Source of the DNA: Elusimicrobiota bacterium
GTDB taxonomy: Bacteria; Elusimicrobiota; Elusimicrobia; UBA1565; UBA9628
Assembly (NCBI GenBank): GCA_028868375.1
Contig: JAGWUP010000003.1
Span: 1-64,000, forward strand
Length of the DNA: 64,000 nt
Direction: 5' to 3'
The notes beneath the pieces were generated by a model. The model had not been told where the DNA came from. It saw nothing but the letters and a program-made list of their open reading frames with translations, and did no database searches. Shown in pieces: positions 8,947 through 16,218 of this stretch. How positions within the stretch are numbered: the stretch's first letter is position 1; each line of letters opens with the position of its first letter. The translations under genes and the position numbers were made by a program.

Positions 8947-10902
8947 TTACCGGGATTTTACCGGAAGCTTCTCGATGGAGGCGTCGGGAAAATAGACGGA
9001 CAGGATTTGCCGGAAGTCCCGTCCGAGAGCCGCCTGCCCGATCGCTCCAGCGCGGCAGAAGCCCTGTCCCTGCCCGCTGCCCGCGCCGAAGAGCAGCCAG
9101 CGCACGGGCCCGGCGGGCTTGCGCAGGGAGACGATGCTGAACAGGGAGGAGCGCAGGGAGCCGGGGGAGAGCACCTCTTGGATTTCCTGGAAGCCCTCCA
9201 AAGCGAGGGTGCCGCGGCGGCCGACGACGTCGAGAGCCTCGACGCGTCCCAAGGGCGAGCGCCGCGCGACCTGGAGGCGCAGGATCTTGCCGATGCGCTT
9301 GAGCTGGTTGGCGCGGCGGCGCAGGGGTTTTTCGCAGAGCAGGCGGATCCAGCGCGCGTCGGCGGCCGGCAGCAGGGATTGGGCCATGTCGTAGCGGCCG
9401 GCGGCGGGGGCCGCGTGGAGGAAGCGCTCCAGCTCCAGCGGCGTCGTGGGGGCGGCGGGGCCGGGGCCGTCCGGACCGGTCTCGGTCAAGCCCCCGCAGT
9501 CTTCCTGCTGCAGGGCCTTCAGCGGCTGGCCGGCGCGAGTCAGGACCAGGCCCTCCGTGCTCGAGACGGCGTCGCTGGCATGGCGCATCTCGGCGTTGAC
9601 TCCGGCGTAGAGCTGGCAGGCCGGAGAATCGCAGAGCTGCGCGATCGCCATAGTGGAGGAATGCTGCCGGTACCAGAGGGCCAGGGTCCTGGCCGCCACC
9701 GCCTGGGCTTTCAAGGCCTCCGGCGGGCTTCCCTGGGGCAGGGCCGCTCCGACGACGCTGTAGAGATAATCCTCCAGCGGGACCTCGTTGACGGCGAGGA
9801 ACCCGTCGCCGGTCGGATGCGCCTCGAAGCTCCCGCGCAGCTCGCGGTCGCCGGGATCGAAGCCGGAGCCGGGCGCGAAAACGGCGTTCTTGACCAGCAC
9901 CGAGCCTTGGCGGACCAGCGGAATGATCCGCACCGTCTGCTGGGTCGTCAGGCGCAGGTTGCCCGCTCCGTCGCGCACCTCGAGCACGCCGCGCTCTGGG
10001 CGGAAGACCAGGCGCCAGGGATCGCCGGGAGTCGTTTCCTTGTTGATCGTCTGCGCTCCCGCCTCCAGCCTGAAGGGCGCGTTGGTCAAGAATGAAATCT
10101 GGGTCAGGGTGGCCGGAGCGCCATGGCCGTCGCTAAAAAGCGCTACGCGCAGGCGCGGCTCTTCCGGGCCAAGCGGCGGCTTGGCCGGGGCCGAGGCGTC
10201 GAGCAGGGGCAGCGACAAGCGCCGCGGCGCCAGGCCTTGGGAGGGATCGCCGGGAATCGAGCGGGCCAGGGCCTTGAGTCGGTCTACGGATCGCGAATCG
10301 CCCGGGTCCAACTGCGCCAGCCGCGCGTAGGCGGCCCAAGCCTCGTCCTTGCGCTTGAGCGTGTCGGCGAGGCGGGCCAGGGCGCGCAGGGATTCCAAAT
10401 GCAGGGGATCGAGGGAGAGGGCCTGGCGCAGGAAGGCCAGGGCCTTGAGGTTGTCGCCCTGCTTGAGCGCCAAGAGCGCCGTCTCGTAGGAGGCCGCCGG
10501 GATCACGAAGGGGGTTTGGAGCAGGGCCTTGCCCAGGGCCGCCAAGCCAGGTTCCGGCTTGCGCAAGGCCAGCGCCGCCAGGCCCAAGCCCAGGTTGGCC
10601 TCGGCCTGCGTCGAGGTGGCCGTGGCGCGATCGATGCCCATCAGGAAATCCTGGCGCGCCGCCTCGGCATCGCCGTCTCCCAAGTCCGACCAGCCCCGCA
10701 GATCCCAGATGAAGCCGTCCGGGTTCTGCTCGGTGGCCTTGCGCCAGAGCAGGGCCGCCTCCTTTCGGCGCCCCTGCTGCTGGGCGGCCAGGGCCTGCTG
10801 GGCGTCCTCGACGAAGCCGGCCCGCGCGCTGGCGCCGGGGAGCGCCAAGGCCAGGGCCAAGGCCGTCAGGGCGGGCCGCATGCCGGCGGGTTTTTTCATC
10901 AC
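8947..10902 (-). CDS. TPR and SpoIID/LytB-domain protein, catalytic Glu missing
   Basis: A 651-residue exported protein. Residues 1-28 look like a signal peptide (ending ASARA); about 30-210 are TPR-type helical repeats; the rest is a SpoIID/LytB domain with VPLEDYLYSVV (374-384) and EALKAQAVAARTLAL. SpoIID enzymes are peptidoglycan lytic transglycosylases acting on denuded glycan, using a glutamate in a VV-AEMP motif. Here the motif reads VVGAALP, so the glutamate is replaced by Ala387; the protein may bind rather than cut glycan. It starts 2 nt after the upstream 130-residue membrane protein, within a three-gene minus-strand operon. Confidence 0.82.
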   Translation of the reverse strand: MMKKPAGMRPALTALALALALPGASARAGFVEDAQQALAAQQQGRRKEAALLWRKATEQNPDGFIWDLRGWSDLGDGDAEAARQDFLMGIDRATATSTQAEANLGLGLAALALRKPEPGLAALGKALLQTPFVIPAASYETALLALKQGDNLKALAFLRQALSLDPLHLESLRALARLADTLKRKDEAWAAYARLAQLDPGDSRSVDRLKALARSIPGDPSQGLAPRRLSLPLLDASAPAKPPLGPEEPRLRVALFSDGHGAPATLTQISFLTNAPFRLEAGAQTINKETTPGDPWRLVFRPERGVLEVRDGAGNLRLTTQQTVRIIPLVRQGSVLVKNAVFAPGSGFDPGDRELRGSFEAHPTGDGFLAVNEVPLEDYLYSVVGAALPQGSPPEALKAQAVAARTLALWYRQHSSTMAIAQLCDSPACQLYAGVNAEMRHASDAVSSTEGLVLTRAGQPLKALQQEDCGGLTETGPDGPGPAAPTTPLELERFLHAAPAAGRYDMAQSLLPAADARWIRLLCEKPLRRRANQLKRIGKILRLQVARRSPLGRVEALDVVGRRGTLALEGFQEIQEVLSPGSLRSSLFSIVSLRKPAGPVRWLLFGAGSGQGQGFCRAGAIGQAALGRDFRQILSVYFPDASIEKLPVKSR

Positions 10903-10903
10903 G

Positions 10904-11296
10904 CTAGCGAGGCGCGTTCTTGCGCGGCGGAGCGGCGGGAATGGCCATCTCGACTTGATTGAGCAGGCGGATCGCCTGCCGGCGGTAGGCCTTGACGTTG
11001 AGGGTCATCGCCGCTTGGGCCTTCAAGCGCAGGCCGCTGGTGTCGCGTCCTTGCGCTTGCGCCTGGTCGAGGGCCTCGAGCAGGCGGTGGTAGCGCTCCA
11101 GCACGAGGTCCGACTCGCGGCGCTCGTTGTCTTGGAGGATTTGGGCGTCCGGCGCCTCCGCCGCCACCGGGTGGTAGCGCCAGTTCCGATACCAGCGCTC
11201 GGGATATCGATGAAACTCGAAGGCGAGCTCCAGCAGCGCCAAGGCGGCCAACAGCAGCGCCAAGCGGCGCGCCGAGAGCAGCCGCAGGATATCCAT
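10904..11296 (-). CDS. Small single-TM protein of unknown function
   Basis: A 130-residue protein not recognised as any family. Residues of about 10-26 form one TM helix (LALLLAALALLELAFEF) preceded by basic residues, so the remaining 100 residues, mainly charged amphipathic helix with likely coiled-coil character, should face the periplasm. It lies between the GYF-domain protein and the SpoIID-like protein with gaps of only 1-3 nt on either side. The tight packing points to a shared envelope role. Confidence 0.7.
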   Translation of the reverse strand: MDILRLLSARRLALLLAALALLELAFEFHRYPERWYRNWRYHPVAAEAPDAQILQDNERRESDLVLERYHRLLEALDQAQAQGRDTSGLRLKAQAAMTLNVKAYRRQAIRLLNQVEMAIPAAPPRKNAPR

Positions 11297-11299
11297 GAA

Positions 11300-12934
11300 T
11301 CACTTCAAGAGATCGTCCAGGGATTGCGAGTCGTCGCCGGACTTCTGTCCGCTCTTGGAGGGAGCCTGCGGCTGGGCCGCGGGCTCGGCCGGGACGGCCG
11401 CCGGGCTGGCCGGGGCCGCAGCCAGCGGCTTGTGCTCGCGCGCCTTGCGGGAGCGCTTGCGGCGCAGCTTGCCGCTCTTGCTCCTGCGGCGGCGCGCCGG
11501 CCGGCGCTTCTTGGCGACGGCCCTGCGCGGCGTCTTCGGAGGCTCGACCAAGGGCTTGCCGGTCAGCAGATGCAGGGCCGGGGCGTTTTGGGCGGTGACG
11601 TTGGCGGCCGAGAGGATGGCCTCGAAGCGATAGGGTTGGCTCGCCTTCTGTCCGGGCGCCTGGGCGGGAGAGAAGCTGACCTGGAAGTCGTCGTCGCTGA
11701 TGGGCGCGACCTCCCAGCTTCCCGCCGCGATCGGGCCGCCGTCCGCGGCGCCCTCAAGGCTTGAGGAGACGCTGCCTCCGCCGGGAAGCGGCCAATTCTT
11801 GACCAGCTCCAGGGCCTGCTGCTTTTTCTGCTCCAGCGCCTGCTCGGCGGAGAGCGCGCTTGGAGCCGCCGGCGTCGCGGCCGCTTGCGGCGCCGGCGGC
11901 TGGGCGGCCGGCTGCGGCGCTGCCGGCTCGGCGGGCGCCGCGGGAGGCTCCTGCTTGCCGGAGCCGCCTCCAAGAAACAGCAGCGCCAGGGCCAGGGTCA
12001 GCAGGACCGCGGCGAGCGCGATGAGCAGGGGCATGCGGCTTTTCTTTTTTTGCGTCGGGGCAAGCGAGGCCTGGGGATCGGAGAGCACCGACGGCGGCTC
12101 CAGCGCGGGCGCGGCCTCGGCCCGCGGGATCGGCGAGGGCGGCTCGATCTCGAGAGTGGCCGGCGGTTGCGGCGCCGGCTGGAACGGAGGCTGCGCCGCG
12201 AACTCTTGCGGGGGTTGAGCCGGAAGCTCTTGCAGCGGCTGCGCCGCGGGCTCTTGCGGCGCCGGCGTCAAGAGGATGGGCTGGGTCAGCGGCGAAGGAA
12301 CGAACGCCTCCGGCCGCGGCGCGGCGGGGCCCGCCTCCGTCTGGATTGCCGCGGACGCTTCTGGCTGGGGCGGGGGCTGCTGCGGCATCGTTGCCGGCGG
12401 CGCCTCCGGTGGAGCCGCTGGCGGAGCCTCGCGCTCCTGCTGCCGCTCCTGAAGCTCCCGCTGGCGCTCTTCAAGCTCCCCCAGCCGCCGCTCCAACTCC
12501 TCCAGACGAGCCGATTGCGCCTGGGAGGGGCCGCTCTGCGCTTCGGCTGCGGCCAGTTTTTGCTCCAAGCCGTCCAGACGGGAGGAGAATCCAGAGCCGA
12601 TGTCCTTGTCCCGCAGCTCCTGGAGGCTTTGATTGAGCTTAAGCCACTCCCCCTCCTTAAGCCCGATTTGCTCGCGCAATTCGGCCACGGCCTTCTCCAG
12701 CGCCGCCGATTTTTCCAGCAGCGCTCCCAGATCGGCCATGTCCTTGGGGGCGGGGCGGCCCAGGGAATGGGACAATTCCGCCACCGCGCCCGCGCGCCGC
12801 CAGTCGCCGGCGTTGGTGCCGCGCCGGCCCTCGGGGCAGACCATGGTCTCGCTGCCGTAGCCGGGGACCTGGCTTAACTCCTCCGGATCGAAGGGGCCGC
12901 TGACCTGATTATCCTGAAAAACCCAGTATCTCAT
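11300..12934 (-). CDS. GYF-2 domain protein with coiled coil, Pro-rich linker and one TM helix
   Basis: About 544 residues. It opens with MRYWVFQDNQVSGPFDPEEL, a GYF_2-type domain (about 1-55) thought to bind proline-rich peptides. A coiled coil (about 70-165), a long Pro/Ala/Gln-rich stretch and a single TM helix (MPLLIALAAVLLTLALALLFL) follow. The C-terminal 200 residues include a small soluble domain and a strongly basic KKRRPARRRRSK stretch. The topology suggests an inner-membrane scaffold with a cytoplasmic GYF domain. The ATG at 12934 was chosen because of the GYF consensus and the extended -10 box 7 nt upstream; the upstream in-frame extension overlaps the tRNA and is spurious. Confidence 0.75.
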   Translation of the reverse strand: MRYWVFQDNQVSGPFDPEELSQVPGYGSETMVCPEGRRGTNAGDWRRAGAVAELSHSLGRPAPKDMADLGALLEKSAALEKAVAELREQIGLKEGEWLKLNQSLQELRDKDIGSGFSSRLDGLEQKLAAAEAQSGPSQAQSARLEELERRLGELEERQRELQERQQEREAPPAAPPEAPPATMPQQPPPQPEASAAIQTEAGPAAPRPEAFVPSPLTQPILLTPAPQEPAAQPLQELPAQPPQEFAAQPPFQPAPQPPATLEIEPPSPIPRAEAAPALEPPSVLSDPQASLAPTQKKKSRMPLLIALAAVLLTLALALLFLGGGSGKQEPPAAPAEPAAPQPAAQPPAPQAAATPAAPSALSAEQALEQKKQQALELVKNWPLPGGGSVSSSLEGAADGGPIAAGSWEVAPISDDDFQVSFSPAQAPGQKASQPYRFEAILSAANVTAQNAPALHLLTGKPLVEPPKTPRRAVAKKRRPARRRRSKSGKLRRKRSRKAREHKPLAAAPASPAAVPAEPAAQPQAPSKSGQKSGDDSQSLDDLLK

Positions 12935-12941
12935 GGTTGGG

Positions 12942-12950
12942 AGTATAGCA
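12942..12950 (-). promoter_or_regulatory. Extended -10 promoter for the GYF gene
   Basis: TGCTATACT on the minus strand, followed by 7 nt and the ATG at 12934; no Shine-Dalgarno, so a leaderless start is likely. Confidence 0.6.
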
Positions 12951-13005
12951 CTCGTCCACGGGGCCGCAATAACCGAAATGTTACGACCCCCGCGCTCGCG
13001 GCTTA

Positions 13006-13014
13006 TGCTATAAT
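13006..13014 (+). promoter_or_regulatory. Extended -10 promoter for tRNA-Lys
   Basis: TGCTATAAT, a perfect extended -10, ends 10 nt before the first base of the tRNA at 13024. No convincing -35 is seen at standard spacing. Confidence 0.65.
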
Positions 13015-13023
13015 TTTTTTCGC

Positions 13024-13095
13024 GGGCTATTAGCTCAATGGTAGAGCAGATCCCTCTTAAGGATAAGGTTGTAGGTTCGAGTCCTACATAGCCCA
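13024..13095 (+). tRNA. tRNA-Lys (CTT)
   Basis: The acceptor stem GGGCTAT (13024-13030) pairs with ATAGCCC (13088-13094). The D-arm is GCTC...GAGC, the anticodon loop CTCTTAA gives anticodon CTT, and the T-arm is TGTAG-GTTCGAG-TCCTACA. The discriminator is A and CCA is not encoded. The top base pair of the anticodon stem is mismatched, but the sequence otherwise matches bacterial tRNA-Lys closely. Confidence 0.93.
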
Positions 13096-13114
13096 TCAGA
13101 TTCGCTCGCAAATC

Positions 13115-13140
13115 AGAGCGCCGCGAGGCGCTCTTCCTTT
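13115..13140 (+). terminator. Rho-independent terminator after tRNA-Lys
   Basis: AGAGCGCC-GCGA-GGCGCTCT, a perfect 8-bp stem with a tetraloop, followed by TCCTTT. Confidence 0.7.
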
Positions 13141-13152
13141 ATAAGGCGGGAC

Positions 13153-13234
13153 GGGCGGGTGGCGGAACCGGCAGACGCGCATGGCTTAGGACCATGTGCC
13201 GAAAGGCATGGGGGTTCGAGTCCCCCCCCGCCCA
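13153..13234 (+). tRNA. tRNA-Leu (TAG)
   Basis: Acceptor GGGCGGG (13153-13159) pairs with CCCGCCC (13227-13233). The anticodon stem-loop ATGG-CTTAGGA-CCAT gives TAG. A class II long variable arm (TGCCGAAAGGCA) and a GGGGG-TTCGAGT-CCCCC T-arm follow. CCA is not encoded. It ends 16 nt before the trigger factor start. Confidence 0.94.
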
Positions 13235-13250
13235 AGATCGCAGGAGGCCT

Positions 13251-14525
13251 ATGGGATTGTTCGCGCAGGAGCCGGACAAGGCGAAGTTCAAGAAGCTGAA
13301 GGAGGAGGGCTGCGTGGTGTCGTTGTCGGTGGAGGTGCCGCGGCCCTTGGTCGAGCGCCAGACCCAGGACATGCTGGTGCGCATCCAGCAGCGGGCCAAG
13401 ATCCCCGGCTTTCGCCCCGGCAAGGCCCCTCTGGAATTGGTCAAGAAGAATTTCTCGGGCCACGCCCAGGAAGAGACCCTGGACGCCTTGATCCGCCGCT
13501 ACACTCCCGAGGCCTTGAAGGAGCTCAACGTCAAGCCGGTGGCCGTCCCTTCGGTCGACAAGGTCAGCTTCGAGCCCGGAAAGCCGGTGCGCTTCCGCGT
13601 GCGCGTCGAGGTCTCCCCGCTGGTCTCGCCCAAGGATTACGCCAAGCTGGCGGTCCAGAGCACCACCTATCCCGCCGATGACAAGGCCGTCGCGGCGCGC
13701 CTGGAGGAGCTGCGCGAGGCCCACGCGCGCCTGGAGAAGGCGGCGGAGGAAGCCGTCGGTCCCTCCCATTACGTCGTCATCGACTATCAAGCCAGCCGGG
13801 AGGGCAAGCCCTTGGCCGGCGCCCAGGCGGAGAACGAGTTGGTCGACATGAGCAGCGATCAGACCATCGCCGGGCTCATCGAGGGCCTGAGCGGCATGCG
13901 GCGCGGACAGGCCAAGGAGCTTGCGATCACGCTGGAGGGCAAGCCCACCAGCCTGCGCGTGCAGGTTAAAGAGATCAAGACCAAGATCCTGCCGGCCTTG
14001 GACGAGGAGTTCGCCAAGGACATGGACTGCGAGAGCCTGGAGGCGCTCAAGGCCAAGCTCCGCCAAGTCATCGAGGAGGAAGGCAAGACGCGCAGCGAGC
14101 GCGAGCTGGCGCGCTCCATCGAGGAGGCGCTGCTCAAGTCCAACCGTTTCCCGGTGCCGCCGGCCCTGGCGCAGGAGCAGTTGGAGCGCATACTCGATCG
14201 CCTGCGCCGCCAGACTGGCGGAGAGCCCAGCGCCGGCCAGCTTGAGGAGCTAAAGAAAAAGCTCCTGCCCCGCGCCGAGGACGAGGTGCGCCTGGGCTAC
14301 CTGCTGCCCGCCATCGCGGACAAGGAGAAGCTCTCGGTGGGCGAGGAGGAGCTCAAGGCCGAGTTGGAGCGAAATCTCGCGGCGGCCGAGCCGGGCAAGA
14401 AGGAGGAGCTGCGCTCGTTCTTCGATGAGCGAAAGGACTCCATCGCCGCCATGCTGCGCGACCGCAAGGCCCTGCAGTTCGTCCGAGACCATGCCGCGAT
14501 CACCGAGGTCGCGGCGCGCGCCTAG
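13251..14525 (+). CDS. tig: Trigger factor
   Basis: About 424 residues: the N-terminal ribosome-binding domain (VEVPRPLVERQTQDMLVRI and the FRPGKAPLELV ribosome loop, about residues 25-65), a central FKBP-like peptidyl-prolyl isomerase domain (about 160-240) and a helical C-terminal chaperone domain. It binds nascent chains at the exit tunnel. The ATG at 13251 has AGGAGG starting 9 nt upstream; in-frame upstream codons fall inside tRNA-Leu. Trigger factor, ClpP and Lon in one stretch match the familiar tig-clpP-clpX-lon order, but clpX is absent and an unrelated secreted gene intervenes. Confidence 0.93.
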   Translation: MGLFAQEPDKAKFKKLKEEGCVVSLSVEVPRPLVERQTQDMLVRIQQRAKIPGFRPGKAPLELVKKNFSGHAQEETLDALIRRYTPEALKELNVKPVAVPSVDKVSFEPGKPVRFRVRVEVSPLVSPKDYAKLAVQSTTYPADDKAVAARLEELREAHARLEKAAEEAVGPSHYVVIDYQASREGKPLAGAQAENELVDMSSDQTIAGLIEGLSGMRRGQAKELAITLEGKPTSLRVQVKEIKTKILPALDEEFAKDMDCESLEALKAKLRQVIEEEGKTRSERELARSIEEALLKSNRFPVPPALAQEQLERILDRLRRQTGGEPSAGQLEELKKKLLPRAEDEVRLGYLLPAIADKEKLSVGEEELKAELERNLAAAEPGKKEELRSFFDERKDSIAAMLRDRKALQFVRDHAAITEVAARA

Positions 14526-14586
14526 CGGCCGAAAGTCCTAGGCGCAACTGGACCGCCCGGCCCATGACCGCGCCGCTTCGGCCGCG

Positions 14587-14592
14587 TACAAT
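14587..14592 (+). promoter_or_regulatory. -10 box for the 14599 gene
   Basis: TACAAT ending 6 nt before the ATG at 14599 with no Shine-Dalgarno; typical leaderless geometry. A weak -35 (ATGACC) lies about 17 nt upstream. Confidence 0.5.
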
Positions 14593-14598
14593 GTCTCC

Positions 14599-15447
14599 AT
14601 GCGAAAATTAACGACCCTGCTTTTAGCCTGCGCCCTGCTGGCCCCGGCCGTGCATGCCGACGCGCTAAGCCTGCCCCATGCCTCCGTCTTGTTCCGCCGC
14701 CTGGGCCTGAATGTCCCACCTTCCGCAGATGAGGCAAGCGTGCCGCAGGCCGTTGGCGGCCCCGTGGCCTTCATCGACCAGCTTCTTCCAGGCATTTGGG
14801 CGCGCCTGCCGAAAGCGACGGTCTCTCAGATCGGTCAGTTCTACGGAAGAACCGATGAATTCTGGGGCCACCCCGACTGGCTGTCGGACGGGACCGTCCA
14901 TGTGCTGACCTATGGCGCGGCGAAGACGATACTCAATTACGCCGTCAGCAACGGCTTGACGGAGCTGGATTTGTTCACGGACTCCGTTTTCCGGAATCCC
15001 AAGCAGGTCTTCTTCATTCCGGGCCCACTGGCGGTGAGATTATTCCGGGAATATTCCTTGCCCGGCCCGGTGCTGGCCGAGGGCTACGATCAGAATACCG
15101 GCAGCAACTTCCAGGTCCTGGGCATCATACTGGGAGCCGGCCACATCGCCGCGGTCTATCCGAGGTCGTTGAAATACACGACGCCCCCCTCCATGCAGGG
15201 CGCTCAGACGACCTATCGCTGCGACAGCGTCCTCGAGCAGACTATAGTGGGGCCCGGAGACGTGATGGTCAATGGGCTGACCGCATACGCCTACGGATTT
15301 TGGGCGAGGCTTTCGGAAATACAGAAGATCGATTCAAGACATGCTCGGATCGTGACGAACCTAAGCACCGTCACCAGGCCGATCTACCCCATCGTGCGCC
15401 GCGGCAGCGCCTTCGCGCCCAAAAGCGAGCTGGCTTTCTTGCCCTGA
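14599..15447 (+). CDS. Secreted protein of unknown function
   Basis: A 282-residue protein with a clear signal peptide (MRKLTTLLLACALLAPAVHA, cleavage near residue 20-21). I do not recognise the mature domain. It has FIDQLLPGIW, FYGRTDEFWGHPDWLSDG and a Tyr/Gly-rich C-terminal half with YRCDSVLEQTIVGPGDVMVNG. Only one cysteine appears in the mature part. It is inserted between tig and clpP with its own leaderless-type promoter, so it is unlikely to be part of the proteostasis operon. It could be an Elusimicrobia-specific periplasmic protein; there is no firm evidence. Confidence 0.65.
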   Translation: MRKLTTLLLACALLAPAVHADALSLPHASVLFRRLGLNVPPSADEASVPQAVGGPVAFIDQLLPGIWARLPKATVSQIGQFYGRTDEFWGHPDWLSDGTVHVLTYGAAKTILNYAVSNGLTELDLFTDSVFRNPKQVFFIPGPLAVRLFREYSLPGPVLAEGYDQNTGSNFQVLGIILGAGHIAAVYPRSLKYTTPPSMQGAQTTYRCDSVLEQTIVGPGDVMVNGLTAYAYGFWARLSEIQKIDSRHARIVTNLSTVTRPIYPIVRRGSAFAPKSELAFLP

Positions 15448-15568
15448 GCGCCGAAAAATCCGCAGTCAAGCTCTGAATGCCTCCGGTCTGCCCCGGCTCT
15501 GCTGCCTGCTTTCACCTCGCCGCTGAAAAGCCGATAGGGCCTGGGCTTATGCTAAGAAGCGCCCCGGC

Positions 15569-15598
15569 TTGCCGGGCCCTCGCGCGAAACCGTATAAT
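15569..15598 (+). promoter_or_regulatory. Promoter for clpP-lon
   Basis: TTGCCG (15569-15574), an 18-bp spacer and TATAAT (15593-15598). The ATG at 15604 falls at the expected transcription start, so clpP is probably read from a leaderless message. Confidence 0.65.
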
Positions 15599-15603
15599 GG
15601 CTC

Positions 15604-16218
15604 ATGATCGTTCCCACAGTCCTGGAGCGCTGGAGCCAGGGCTCCGCCGTCGGCTACGACATCTTCTCGCGCCTGCTCAAGGAGAGGATCGTCTTCGTCG
15701 GCGGCCAGGAGGGAGTGGTCACGACGGATTCCGCCAACCTGGTGATCAGCCAGCTCCTCTATCTGGACGCCGAGGACTCCGAGAAGGACATCCATCTCTA
15801 CATCAACTCGCCGGGAGGGATGGTGACGGCGGGCCTGGCCGTCTATGACACGATGCAGTTCGTCAAGGCGCCGATCTCGACCTTGTGCATGGGAATGGCG
15901 ATGAGCTTCGGCGCGGTGCTGCTGGCGGCAGGCAGCAAGGGCAAGCGCTTCGCCCTGCCCCACGCGCGCATCATGATCCACCAGCCGCTGATTCGCGGCG
16001 GGCTGTCCGGGCAGGCCAGCGACATCGTCATCGAGGCCGAGGAGATGGGCAAGACCAAGGAGCGGCTGACCGACATCCTGGCCCTCCACTCCGGACAAGA
16101 GCGCGAGCGCCTGTTCAAGGACATGGAGCGCAACCATTACATGTCGGCCGCCGAGGCCAAGGCCTACGGCCTCATCGACGAGGTCCTGCCCTTCCTGAAG
16201 GCGGCCCCGGCGCCATGA
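15604..16218 (+). CDS. clpP: ATP-dependent Clp protease proteolytic subunit
   Basis: A 204-residue serine protease of the ClpP family, which forms a 14-mer chamber with a Clp ATPase. The nucleophile motif is present as [14 protein letters not shown], a variant of the usual G-AASM, and the histidine motif as [11 protein letters not shown]. The catalytic Asp region lies further on near the [15 protein letters not shown] end segment. The N-terminus [28 protein letters not shown] is standard. Its stop overlaps the lon start (ATGA). The partner ATPase (ClpX or ClpA) is not in this window. Confidence 0.93.
   Translation: MIVPTVLERWSQGSAVGYDIFSRLLKERIVFVGGQEGVVTTDSANLVISQLLYLDAEDSEKDIHLYINSPGGMVTAGLAVYDTMQFVKAPISTLCMGMAMSFGAVLLAAGSKGKRFALPHARIMIHQPLIRGGLSGQASDIVIEAEEMGKTKERLTDILALHSGQERERLFKDMERNHYMSAAEAKAYGLIDEVLPFLKAAPAP

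Noticed and set aside
12935-13111. N-terminal extension of the GYF-domain protein
   Set aside because: It runs antisense through tRNA-Lys and across the promoter; the GYF consensus begins at ATG 12934.
13194-13250. Longer trigger factor start within tRNA-Leu
   Set aside because: The extension overlaps the tRNA, while AGGAGG lies just before ATG 13251.
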